This document shows, one piece after another, positions 42,650 to 50,538 of a stretch of 64,000 nt of DNA. Made by a program: the position numbers and the translations under genes. How positions within the stretch are numbered: the stretch's first letter is position 1; each line of letters begins with the position of its first letter. The stretch spans positions 62,001-126,000 of the forward strand of contig JBFWQO010000009.1 of the NCBI GenBank assembly GCA_050249415.1, given 5' to 3'. The notes under the pieces were generated by a model that saw nothing but the letters and a program-made list of their open reading frames with translations, did no database searches and was not told where the DNA came from. This DNA comes from CADEFQ01 sp050249415. GTDB lineage: Bacteria; Pseudomonadota; Gammaproteobacteria; Steroidobacterales; Steroidobacteraceae.

Positions 42650-43405
42650 TCAGAACCGGGTGTCGCGTTTTTCGACGAAAGCGCGGCGTGCTTCCGCCGA
42701 ATCCGCGCTCATGTAAGCCTGCAGCGTGAAGCCCTGCTCCCAGCGGTATTTCGCCTCGAGATTGCCGTCCTCGACGCCGGTGAGCGCTTCCTTGGCGATG
42801 CGGATCATCGCCGGGCTCTTCGCGGCGATTTTCGCGGCAATCCCCAGCGCCTCTTCGCGCAGGCGATCGCGCGGCACGACGCGCTCGATGGCGCCGAGCC
42901 GGAACGCTTCCGGCGCGCCGATCATCTCGCCCGTGAAGAAGAGATAGCGCGTCTTCTGTACGCCGAACATGCGCTGCAGGTGCGCGGCGCCGCCCATCGC
43001 GCCGCGATCGACCTCGGGCAGCCCGAAGCTCGCATCCTCGGCGGCGATGACGATGTCCGCGGCGCCGCAGATACCGATGCCGCCGCCCAGCACGAAGCCG
43101 TGCACCGCCGCGATCACCGGTACCTTGTTGAGGTGCACGGCCTTGAACGTGGCGTAGTTGCCGGCATTCACGCCCGTGATCAGCCCCGGGTCGGCATCGA
43201 GTTCCTTGATGTCGACTCCCGCGCAGAAGCCGCGGCCCTCGGCCCGGATCACGATCACGCGCACGGCCGGGTCTTCGCCGAGCGCCGCGACGGCCACGGC
43301 GAGCGCATTCCACCCGGCACAATCGAGCGCGTTGACCGGCGGGCGGTTCAGCACCAGTTCGGCCACTCCGTTGTCGTGCACCTCGCGCGTGAACTGCTCA
43401 GGCAT
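42650..43405 (-). CDS. echA20: EchA20-like ring D hydrolase/enoyl-CoA hydratase
   Basis: This 251-residue crotonase-family protein resembles mycobacterial EchA20 (Rv3550), which hydrolytically opens the last steroid ring of HIEC-CoA. It has GRGFCAGVDIKELD as oxyanion hole, HGFVLGGGIGICGAADI, and GLPEVDRGAMGGAAHLQRMFG with catalytic-region residues. The ATG at 43405 overlaps the ipdC stop by 8 nt; the longer open frame upstream is not conserved. The order ipdC-echA20 matches the joined set echA20-ipdA-ipdB-ipdC of mycobacteria, but in a different arrangement. Confidence 0.88.
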   Translation of the reverse strand: MPEQFTREVHDNGVAELVLNRPPVNALDCAGWNALAVAVAALGEDPAVRVIVIRAEGRGFCAGVDIKELDADPGLITGVNAGNYATFKAVHLNKVPVIAAVHGFVLGGGIGICGAADIVIAAEDASFGLPEVDRGAMGGAAHLQRMFGVQKTRYLFFTGEMIGAPEAFRLGAIERVVPRDRLREEALGIAAKIAAKSPAMIRIAKEALTGVEDGNLEAKYRWEQGFTLQAYMSADSAEARRAFVEKRDTRF

Positions 43406-44483
43406 GGCTCCCCCCGGTTGTGCCCATCGCGGCCAGTGCGGCACGTCGCTCGCGCGCCTGGGCGATGATTCCTTCGATGATGTCCTCGCAGCTCGCGAGG
43501 CGATCGATCAGCGCGGCGACCTGGCCCGCGGCCATCACGCCCTCGGCCGGATTGCCCTCGACCATGGATCGCTGCAGCAGCATCGGTGCGTTGGCGGCCA
43601 TGAGGGTCTGCGCCACGCTGCCCGCGTCGTCGCGCAGGCCCCGCCAGAATACGCGCAGCGCCTGTGCGTTCGTCATGCCCGTCTGCGCCTGGTACCGGCG
43701 TGCAAGGCCGATCGCGATCCGCAATCGCGACAGCGGTGTCGCCTTCCCGAGCATCGCGAGGTATTCGTTCGGGATCATGCGCTGGGGCATGCCGTCGACG
43801 AGGTACGAAACCTGGATCTTTTCGGCGTCTTTCGCCGCGATATACCGCTCGAGCGTCGCGCGTGGCACCTTGTTGTCGGTCGACATCAGGAAGCGTGTTC
43901 CCATCGCGATGCCCTGCGCACCGAAGGACAGCGCCGCGAGCAGGCCGCGGCCGTCGAAGAAGCCGCCGGCAGCCACCACGGGCACTTGCACCGCATCGAC
44001 GACCTGCGGCAACAGCACCATCGTCGGCACGCTGCCCGTGTGGCCACCGCCCTCGGCGCCCTGGATCGTGATGACGTTCGCGCCCATCTCGATCGCCTTC
44101 TGCGCGTGCTTGAGCGCCCCGACCGTGGGCATGCAGACGATGCCGGCATCGCGCAGGCGACCGATCACCTTTTTGTCCGGGCCGCGGCCGTAACTCACGG
44201 CGCGGACGCGATGCTTCACCGCGAGGTCGAGCAGCTGCGCCGCATTCGGCTGGAACATGTGGAAGTTGAGCCCGAACGGCTTGTCGCCGGTCAGTTCGCG
44301 CACACGGACGATTTCGGCCTCGATGCGATCGGCGGCGATGGTCGCGCCCGCCAGGAACCCGAAACCGCCGGCATGGGTGGTGGCGGCCACGAGGCCTGCG
44401 CCCGTCACCCAGCCCATGCCGGTCTGCACGACGGGAAAGCGGCATCCGAGCAGGTCACAGAGCGGCGTGTGGAAATCCGACAT
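43398..44483 (-). CDS. ipdC: IpdC-like flavin-dependent reductase
   Basis: This 361-residue nitronate monooxygenase-like TIM-barrel flavoprotein resembles IpdC (Rv3553), which works in ring C/D breakdown at the step before IpdAB. It has PVVQTGMGWVTGAGLVAATTHAGGFG at the N-terminus, QGAEGGGHTG in the FMN-binding loop and PVVAAGGFFDGRGLLAALSFGAQGIAMGTRF-type phosphate-binding segments. It starts 12 nt after the thiolase-like gene. The stop overlaps the echA20-like start by 8 nt. The family is certain; orthology to IpdC rests on similarity recalled and on the neighbours ipdA, ipdB and echA20. Confidence 0.88.
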   Translation of the reverse strand: MSDFHTPLCDLLGCRFPVVQTGMGWVTGAGLVAATTHAGGFGFLAGATIAADRIEAEIVRVRELTGDKPFGLNFHMFQPNAAQLLDLAVKHRVRAVSYGRGPDKKVIGRLRDAGIVCMPTVGALKHAQKAIEMGANVITIQGAEGGGHTGSVPTMVLLPQVVDAVQVPVVAAGGFFDGRGLLAALSFGAQGIAMGTRFLMSTDNKVPRATLERYIAAKDAEKIQVSYLVDGMPQRMIPNEYLAMLGKATPLSRLRIAIGLARRYQAQTGMTNAQALRVFWRGLRDDAGSVAQTLMAANAPMLLQRSMVEGNPAEGVMAAGQVAALIDRLASCEDIIEGIIAQARERRAALAAMGTTGGSHA

Positions 44484-44495
44484 CGTGTGCGGCCC

Positions 44496-45677
44496 TCAAC
44501 GCTTGACGATGATCGTGGACCCGTGGCCGAAAAGACCCTGGTTGGCGGCGATGCCCACGTTGGCGCCGTTCACGCCGCGCGCCCCGGCCTCACCACGCAA
44601 CTGCCAGGCGAGTTCGCACACTTGCGCCAGCGCCTGCGCCGGCACGGCTTCGCCGAAACAGGCGAGGCCCCCGGACGGATTGACGGGCAGGCGACCTCCG
44701 ACGCGTGTAGCCCCGCTGCGCAGCAGCGCCGCCGCTTCACCACGGCCGCAGAGCTGCAGGTCTTCCATCCAGTCGAGCTCGAGCGCCGTCGACAGGTCGT
44801 ACACCTCGGCCAGGCTCACGTCGGACGGGCCGATGCCCGCTTCCTCGTAGGCCTTCACGGGCAACGCGGCGCGAAAGCTGTGCGCCTCCGCGGCCACCGC
44901 CGAGTCGGTCGCGATGTCCGGCATTTCGATGTTCGCGGACGCGAAAGTCGGCGTGACCGTCGAGATCGCCGCGACCCGCGGAGCGTCGGCCCGCCCGAGG
45001 CGACGAGCGAATTCGATGCTCGAGACGATCAAAGCCGCTGCGCCGTCGGAGGTCGCGCAGACGTCCATGAGACGCAGGGGATTGGCCACCATCGGCGAGG
45101 CGGCCACCTCCGCCGCGGTGAAGCGCTTGCGATATCGTGCATTGGGATTCCCGAACCCATGCTCCGAGTTCTTGACCTTGACGCGCGCGAAGTCCTCGAC
45201 CGTATCGCCATAGAGCGCCATGCGGCGCCGCGCATAGAGTGCGAAATAGGTGGGATTCGTGATGCCGATCCGGAACCGCACCCAGTCGGGGTCGTCGGGG
45301 CGTTCCCCTTTCGCCGGCGCCAGGAAGCCCTTGGGCGTCGTGTCGGAACCGATCACGAGCGCGACTTCGCACTCGCCCGAGAGGATCTTCGAGCGCGCCG
45401 CGGCAAGCGCCTGCGCGCCCGAGGCGCAGGCCGCATAAGAGGTGTTGACCTGCGCCCCCTGCCAGCCGAGCGCCTGCGCGAACGTGGCGCCCGCGACCTG
45501 TCCCGGATAGCCGTTGCGGATCGTCGCCGCCCCGCTGACGAACTCGACGGCGCGCCAGTCCACGCCTGCATCCTTCAGCGCCGCGCGGGCCGCCACCACA
45601 CCGTAATCGATGAAGCTGCGCCCCCACTTGCCCCAGGGGTGCATGCCCGCGCCGATGATGGCGATCTCGCGGCTCAT
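44496..45677 (-). CDS. Thiolase/lipid-transfer protein, Rv1627c-like
   Basis: This 393-residue thiolase-superfamily protein resembles Rv1627c of M. tuberculosis, a member of the KstR steroid regulon with no settled function. It has GAGMHPWGKWGR near the N-terminus, SYAACASGAQALAAARSKIL with a thiolase-like Cys, VNPSGGLACFGEAVPAQA and ANQGLFGHGS. The DUF35 gene precedes it with an ATGA overlap, so they form a unit like Rv1627c/Rv1628c and like Ltp2/ChsH2-DUF35. Retro-aldol cleavage or a thiolase-like reaction is possible. Its position inside the ipd operon, between ipdB and ipdC, is unlike the mycobacterial order. Confidence 0.87.
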   Translation of the reverse strand: MSREIAIIGAGMHPWGKWGRSFIDYGVVAARAALKDAGVDWRAVEFVSGAATIRNGYPGQVAGATFAQALGWQGAQVNTSYAACASGAQALAAARSKILSGECEVALVIGSDTTPKGFLAPAKGERPDDPDWVRFRIGITNPTYFALYARRRMALYGDTVEDFARVKVKNSEHGFGNPNARYRKRFTAAEVAASPMVANPLRLMDVCATSDGAAALIVSSIEFARRLGRADAPRVAAISTVTPTFASANIEMPDIATDSAVAAEAHSFRAALPVKAYEEAGIGPSDVSLAEVYDLSTALELDWMEDLQLCGRGEAAALLRSGATRVGGRLPVNPSGGLACFGEAVPAQALAQVCELAWQLRGEAGARGVNGANVGIAANQGLFGHGSTIIVKR

Positions 45678-46108
45678 GGCAGGGGCTTCCACTTCCACAC
45701 GAGATGGCGTTCGGTCGCCGTCTCGGACAGTGTCGCGATCACGAGTTCCATCCGCATGCCGACGCGCAGCGCATCGACGCCGATGCCGTCGACCACGGGA
45801 CCGAGCACGATCATCCTCTCGCGCTCGAGTTCGACCGCCGCGATGGCGAACGGCACGTACGGGTCCGGCGCCACGAAAGGTTCGGGCGGCTGGTAACACG
45901 CATCGGTGTACGACCAGAGGCGGCCCTGGCGGGACAATGGCACCTCTTCGAACTGCTCGCCGTCGCAGGCGGGGTTGCGGCAGAAACGCACCTGGCGCGG
46001 GAAATAGAACGTACCGCACCGTGTGCAGCGGGCGCCGACCAGGTGCGCGCCGCGCTCGTCGCCCGCGAACCAACCGTCGAGGAACGGCCGTTCGGTCTTG
46101 CCGCTCAT
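45674..46108 (-). CDS. DUF35 OB-fold zinc-ribbon protein, Rv1628c-like
   Basis: This 144-residue DUF35 protein has a zinc ribbon with C28-x2-C31 and C43-x4-C48, followed by an OB-fold that ends HLVWKWKPLP. DUF35 proteins act as required partners of thiolase-superfamily aldolases, as in ChsH2/Ltp2. Here the partner is the Rv1627c-like protein that overlaps it by 4 nt. The second spacing (CxxxxC) is longer than the usual CxxC, but the family tolerates this. It starts 4 nt after the ipdB stop. No independent catalytic role is expected. Confidence 0.88.
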   Translation of the reverse strand: MSGKTERPFLDGWFAGDERGAHLVGARCTRCGTFYFPRQVRFCRNPACDGEQFEEVPLSRQGRLWSYTDACYQPPEPFVAPDPYVPFAIAAVELERERMIVLGPVVDGIGVDALRVGMRMELVIATLSETATERHLVWKWKPLP

Positions 46109-46112
46109 GGCA

Positions 46113-46880
46113 TCAGGCTCCCAGCACCGACGCGCGCATGCCGTGCGGGTCGAGCCGCGCGATCACGGCGAGTTGCGCGGCCGTCGGTGCGGCCGTGGTG
46201 GCCAGCTTCGCCGGAACGTGCAGCGGGAAGCCCGTCGCCTCCTGTACCTGCGCCACCGTAACGCCCGGGTGAACGCTGCGCACACGCACCTGCCGGCCGG
46301 GTCCGCCGAAGTCCATCACGCAGAGGTTCGTGACGATCAGCCGGATGTCGATGTCCTCGAGCCGCCAGCCGCGCGCGAGGCGCGCCGGGTTGTAGCCGAC
46401 GGAGCCCACCATGTCGACCTCGCCCGCCACGAACACCTTGGTGCCGTGGTTCGGCACGAAGAACGAGTTCGCGTGGTTGATCGAATTGCCCGGGAAGCCG
46501 CGCACGCCGAGCATCTGCACCTTCGGCTTGTGGTGGTCGGCGCCGATCATCGAGATGTTCGCCTGGCCGTACCGGTCGACCTGCGTGGGCCCGACCATGG
46601 CGTGGCGCTTGCCGCTCCATACGTTGTCGAAAATGCGCGCAAAGCCCATGTGCGTCTCGCGCCGGATGCGGTAGTCACCGCGCGGGCCGATCGGCACCGG
46701 TTCGCTGACGACCCACGCCTCGCTGTCGGTCATCAGGAGACGGGGGTTGCAGGTCAGCTTCGCGAGCGAGGCAGCGAGTCTCTGCACGACGCCGATGCCG
46801 GTCGCCAGCACCTCGCCGTCGTCGCGCCAGGCCTCGGAGGCGGCGCAGATGATCGTGTCGACCAGGGTCGTATCGGACAT
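46113..46880 (-). CDS. ipdB: IpdB-like ring C hydrolase subunit
   Basis: This 255-residue class I CoA-transferase-fold beta subunit resembles IpdB (Rv3552). IpdA and IpdB form a hydrolase that opens the last carbon ring (ring C) of the steroid as COCHEA-CoA. It has GIGVVQRLAASLAKLTCNP, MVGPTQVDRYGQANISMIG, and a RGFPGNSINHANSFFVP segment characteristic of this branch. It lies 13 nt after ipdA. Despite the transferase fold, no CoA transfer is expected, as shown for mycobacterial IpdAB. The ATG at 46880 is standard. Confidence 0.92.
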   Translation of the reverse strand: MSDTTLVDTIICAASEAWRDDGEVLATGIGVVQRLAASLAKLTCNPRLLMTDSEAWVVSEPVPIGPRGDYRIRRETHMGFARIFDNVWSGKRHAMVGPTQVDRYGQANISMIGADHHKPKVQMLGVRGFPGNSINHANSFFVPNHGTKVFVAGEVDMVGSVGYNPARLARGWRLEDIDIRLIVTNLCVMDFGGPGRQVRVRSVHPGVTVAQVQEATGFPLHVPAKLATTAAPTAAQLAVIARLDPHGMRASVLGA

Positions 46881-46893
46881 GGCTCGTGCTCCG

Positions 46894-47769
46894 TCAGAAC
46901 ACCGGCAGTGGCAGTGCTCTCACCGCCTCCGCCCCGCCCACGCGCCGCAGGTACTCGTCTTCACCGACGGCGACATAGCGTGCGAAATACCGCGCCCAGC
47001 CATCGGGCTCCTTGGCACCCGCCGCGTACTCCTTGAAGTGCTTGACGTCGAAACCGTAGAGCGGCGCACAGGATGTGGGATGCGCACCACAGGGACTGTG
47101 TACGACACCGGTCGTCTGCGTGCGCTCCCAGAACACGTAACGCGCTTCCTCGCCCTGCTCGAAATACCCGGGCTCCACGAGTTCGTCGCAGGTCACGTAG
47201 GTGCGGGCCGCAGCGCGGGCGTACCAGTCGTCCATGTACAGGTCCGGGCCTTTGACCTGGCACACGCCTCGCACGTCGGCCCGGTCGACGTGCAGCAGCG
47301 CGGCGTCGAGCGGCAGCGCCGGCATCGCGACCCATTGCCTGTCGTCGTAGGGCGAGTCGACGAGGCGTATCCCGGGGTTGCAACGCAGTACGTCGGTGCC
47401 GAGGCCCGTGCGGGTCGGGATGAACGGCGAGCGCATCGCGGCGGCCTTCAGGCCGAGCAGCAGCAGCCCCTCGTCGATTTCCATGACATCGATCGCGCCC
47501 GCCTGGCGTGCGGCGCGAAAGTACGGCTCGAGCGGGATGAAATCGAGCGACACGAATGCGAAGACGAGCTTCTTCACCTTGCCGGCGGCACACAGCATGC
47601 CGACATCCGCGCCGCCATAGGACACGACGGTCAGGTCCTTCAGAGGGCTGCGCAGGATCTCGCGGACCAGCGCCATCGGCTTGCGACGCGGGCCCCAGCC
47701 GCCGATGCCGATCGTCATGCCGTCGCGCAGTTGCGCGACCGCAGCGCCGGCCGTGATCAGCTTGTTCAT
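46894..47769 (-). CDS. ipdA: IpdA-like ring C hydrolase subunit
   Basis: This 291-residue class I CoA-transferase alpha-subunit relative resembles IpdA (Rv3551). It has MTIGIGGWGPRRKPMALVREIL near the N-terminus, DLTVVSYGGADVGMLC, and EIDEGLLLLGLKAAAMR. It pairs with IpdB to hydrolyse the ring C beta-diketone-like CoA thioester. It is the first gene of the HIP operon (47769 to 33533), and its ATG lies 135 bp from a GTCC-N4-GGAC palindrome. A -10-like TAAAAA (47873-47878, minus) sits 25 nt after that palindrome. The upstream open frame is antisense to the divergent SDR. Confidence 0.92.
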   Translation of the reverse strand: MNKLITAGAAVAQLRDGMTIGIGGWGPRRKPMALVREILRSPLKDLTVVSYGGADVGMLCAAGKVKKLVFAFVSLDFIPLEPYFRAARQAGAIDVMEIDEGLLLLGLKAAAMRSPFIPTRTGLGTDVLRCNPGIRLVDSPYDDRQWVAMPALPLDAALLHVDRADVRGVCQVKGPDLYMDDWYARAAARTYVTCDELVEPGYFEQGEEARYVFWERTQTTGVVHSPCGAHPTSCAPLYGFDVKHFKEYAAGAKEPDGWARYFARYVAVGEDEYLRRVGGAEAVRALPLPVF

Positions 47770-47903
47770 GCGCGGCGCCCCTGCCGGGCCGCGATCGCTG
47801 ATGGGGCAGGCCGGAAACCTGGGCGAACGTGATGCCGGACCATGGGCCTTCCCGCAGAGTTGGATGGTGCCTTTTTTACCCGCACAGGGGGCTGCGAGCC
47901 TAC

Positions 47904-47915
47904 GTCCTAAAGGAC
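47904..47915. promoter_or_regulatory. Candidate operator GTCC-N4-GGAC (site 3, ipdA promoter)
   Basis: GTCCTAAAGGAC has 5-bp arms (GTCCT/AGGAC) and lies in the 241-bp region between ipdA and the divergent SDR gene. Toward ipdA, a -10-like TAAAAA begins 25 nt after it. No gene-like sequence fills the remainder of this gap. Regulator binding is inferred from recurrence. Confidence 0.57.
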
Positions 47916-48010
47916 TAGACCGGGCACCCCCGCGACGACGCGATTGCCAATGCGCCGCGGTATTCCCACACTGGGCGACGATCCGGCAACGACTCCAGGA
48001 GGTATTCGCC

Positions 48011-48829
48011 ATGGCAAGACTGGCCGGGAAGATCGCGATCGTCACCGGGGCCGCTCGCGGCATGGGGGCGGCGATAGCCCGCCGGTTCGCGGAGGAAGGC
48101 GCGACCGTGTCGCTGACCGACGTGCTGCCCGAAGTCGAAGCGACGGCGCGTGCGATCGGTCCGACTGCCACGGCTTTCATCCACGACGTGACCGACGAGG
48201 CGCGCTGGCAGCAGATCGTCGCGGACATCGTGGCCAGGCACGGGCGCATCGATGTGCTCGTCAACAATGCAGGCATCCTCATGTTCAAGGACGTACTGTC
48301 GACGAGCGTCGCCGAACTGCGCCGCGTACTGGACGTCAATGCGGTCGGCACCTTCATCGGCATGCGCACGGTGGCGCCGCACATGATCCGCCAGCGCAAG
48401 GGTTCCATCGTCAACAACTCGTCCTGTGACGGGATCTCGCCCGCCAACTCGCTCGTGGCCTATGCCAGCTCGAAATTCGCCGTGCGTGGCATGACGAAGG
48501 TCGCCGCGCTCGAACTCGGCCCGCACGGTGTGCGCGTCAATTCCGTGCATCCCGGCGGCATCAACACCGCCATGGTGAACCCGCAGCAGGCGCCGGCCGA
48601 TGCGCTGAACCGGGGAATGACCTGGTTTCCGGCGCAGCGGGTCGGCGATCCGGTCGAGGCGGCCCACTGCTTCGTGTTCCTGGCGTCCGACGAATCGGGC
48701 TACTGCATGGGCGCCGAGCTCGCCGTCGATGGCGGCCTCGTCGCAGGCCACTACTACTTCGGCCTGCCAGGCGCGCCGCAAGGCGTGCTCCCGCCCGCCC
48801 GGGCGCCAGATCAGCCTGTCTCGAAGTAG
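48011..48829 (+). CDS. SDR, 3-alpha/20-beta-hydroxysteroid dehydrogenase-like
   Basis: This 272-residue classical SDR has TGAARGMG, NNAGILMFKDVLSTSVAEL, a Ser in VNNSSCDG and YASSK (Tyr/Lys). The pattern resembles bacterial 3-alpha(or 20-beta)-hydroxysteroid dehydrogenases, so a hydroxysteroid substrate is likely in this locus. A perfect AGGAGG ribosome site at 47997-48002 supports the ATG at 48011. It diverges from ipdA across a GTCC-N4-GGAC palindrome. Its 3' end overlaps the convergent AMP-ligase gene by 19 bp (48811-48829), so both transcripts have complementary ends. Confidence 0.88.
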   Translation: MARLAGKIAIVTGAARGMGAAIARRFAEEGATVSLTDVLPEVEATARAIGPTATAFIHDVTDEARWQQIVADIVARHGRIDVLVNNAGILMFKDVLSTSVAELRRVLDVNAVGTFIGMRTVAPHMIRQRKGSIVNNSSCDGISPANSLVAYASSKFAVRGMTKVAALELGPHGVRVNSVHPGGINTAMVNPQQAPADALNRGMTWFPAQRVGDPVEAAHCFVFLASDESGYCMGAELAVDGGLVAGHYYFGLPGAPQGVLPPARAPDQPVSK

Positions 48830-50514
48830 GCGCGCCTCAGTTCGCTCTTGAGCACCTTGCCCGCGGGATTCTTCGGCAGGCGCTCGCGGCTCACCACGAT
48901 GCGGGCCGGCACCTTGTAGGACGCGAGCCGCTCTGCGACGAAAGCCTGCAACTGCGCCTCGGTCGGCGCCGTCGCCTCGGCCGGCACGACGACAGCCGCC
49001 ACCGCCTCGCCGTGCGCGGCGTCCGGAATGGGCAGCACGGCCGCTTCGACGAGCCCTGCGTGCTGCAGCAGGCACGACTCGACCTCGGCCGCCGCAATCT
49101 TCTCGCCGGCGCGATTGATGACATTCTTGATCCGGTCGACGATGTAGAGGTATCCATCCTCGAGGTAGCCGACATCGCCCGTGCGCAACCAGCCGTCGTG
49201 CAGCGCCGCGGCGGTCGCTGCCGGATCGCCCCAGTATTCCCGCATCACCGAAACGCCGCGGACCTCGATCTCACCCGCCTGTCGGTCAGGCAGCACTCGC
49301 CCTTCGGGATCGACGATGCGCAACTGGATGATCGGCGAGAGCGTCCCCGAGCAGGTCGGGCGCGCGCGAAATCCCTCGCCCGAGATCGCCGACGTGACGC
49401 CGCTCGTTTCGGTCATGCCGAAGCCGACGCCGGACATCGTGGCGCCGAGGCGATCGAGCACCTGCCCGATCACGCGGTGCGGCAGCCCGGCACCGCCGAA
49501 CCCGATGCCTGCCAGCAAAGGGCGCATGGCGTCGAAATCGAAATCCGGATGCTCCACCAGCTGCATGACCATCGTCGGCGCAGCATTGAACTGTGTCACG
49601 CGGTACTTCGCGATCATGTCGATCGCCTCGGCCGGATCCCAGCGACGCATGAAGACGAGCCTGCGCCCGTTGACCATCGAGCTCAGCAGTTGCGCGTGCA
49701 GGCCGCTCACATGGAAGAGCGGCACGACCGTCAGCGTGGTGGGCAGCAGTCCACGGCGCATGAGCGTCTCGATCACGGCAGGCGACGACATCGCCGAGAT
49801 CGCGCCGATGTAGTTGATGTTCATGATCGCCTGGCACAACGCCCGGTGGGTCGTCAGCACGGCCTTCGGCCGGGCCGAGGCCCCCGAGGTGAACATCAGC
49901 AAGGCGGGATCATCGGGATCGGCTTGCACCGGCGGCGGCCCCGTACGCGGCTCTCGCGCAAGTGCGGTCCACGAATGCACACCCGTGACCGGCGCGGACC
50001 CCGTATCGCACAGCACGACCTCGACGCCGGGCAAGTTCCCCGCTCCCCCGAGCCGCTCGAGGCGCTCGGCATCGAGGATCAGGGCACGCGGTTGCACCGT
50101 CTCGCAGGCGCCGAGCAATTCATCACGCAGCCCGAAGCTGTTGACCGGCGCCGGCACCGCGCCCGCCAGCGCGGCGCCGAGGAACGCGACGGCCCATTCC
50201 GGGCGGTTACGCATCGCGATCGCGACCCGCTCGCCCTGTTTCACGCCGAGCCGCTCCCGCAGCGCCCACGCCAGAGCGTCCGCCGCTGCGAACACGCGCG
50301 CATAGCTCCAGGCTTCGTCCTGGTAGACGATGAACGGCGCGTCGCCGAAGGATCGTGCGGCATCGATGAGCTCGGGCAACGTGCGCTTCGCGTGGCGATA
50401 CGCGGGCAGTTTCTCGCCGCCGATCCCGACTTCCGTGAGCTCGAACGGTGCACCGGGCGCGGTCAGCTTTGCGCGCAGGTCGGTCAATGTACGGGTGATC
50501 TCATCCAAGCCCAT
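48811..50514 (-). CDS. AMP-dependent acyl-CoA ligase
   Basis: This 567-residue ANL-superfamily ligase has LLMFTSGASARPKAV at 205-219 in the A3 position; the usual SGTTGxPK is changed to SGASARPK, a notable deviation though the terminal Lys of the motif is kept. The hinge YIVDRIKNVINRAGEKIAAAE and the terminal Lys in NPAGKVLKSELRR are intact. It is the last gene of a minus operon (ligase, two acyl-CoA dehydrogenase subunits, MBL hydrolase, FATP-type ligase), so it is likely to start or restart a side-chain or acid catabolic route. The substrate is unknown. Confidence 0.88.
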   Translation of the reverse strand: MGLDEITRTLTDLRAKLTAPGAPFELTEVGIGGEKLPAYRHAKRTLPELIDAARSFGDAPFIVYQDEAWSYARVFAAADALAWALRERLGVKQGERVAIAMRNRPEWAVAFLGAALAGAVPAPVNSFGLRDELLGACETVQPRALILDAERLERLGGAGNLPGVEVVLCDTGSAPVTGVHSWTALAREPRTGPPPVQADPDDPALLMFTSGASARPKAVLTTHRALCQAIMNINYIGAISAMSSPAVIETLMRRGLLPTTLTVVPLFHVSGLHAQLLSSMVNGRRLVFMRRWDPAEAIDMIAKYRVTQFNAAPTMVMQLVEHPDFDFDAMRPLLAGIGFGGAGLPHRVIGQVLDRLGATMSGVGFGMTETSGVTSAISGEGFRARPTCSGTLSPIIQLRIVDPEGRVLPDRQAGEIEVRGVSVMREYWGDPAATAAALHDGWLRTGDVGYLEDGYLYIVDRIKNVINRAGEKIAAAEVESCLLQHAGLVEAAVLPIPDAAHGEAVAAVVVPAEATAPTEAQLQAFVAERLASYKVPARIVVSRERLPKNPAGKVLKSELRRAYFETG

Positions 50515-50538
50515 TCCCCCCAGGTGTCCGCCGCAGCA

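Noticed and set aside
40466..43468. A 1000-codon open frame on the plus strand
   Set aside because: Antisense to fadE32, fadE31 and echA20-like genes, all with clear motifs. The product is Arg-rich and has no recognisable family.
43158..45896. A 912-codon plus frame opposite ipdC and the thiolase-like gene
   Set aside because: Shadow frame; no domain and low-complexity composition.
46113..47769. ipdA/ipdB as ordinary 3-oxoacid CoA-transferase subunits
   Set aside because: The branch-specific segments and the surrounding ipdC, echA20 and fadE31/32-like genes fit the IpdAB hydrolase better than a ketoacid CoA-transferase.
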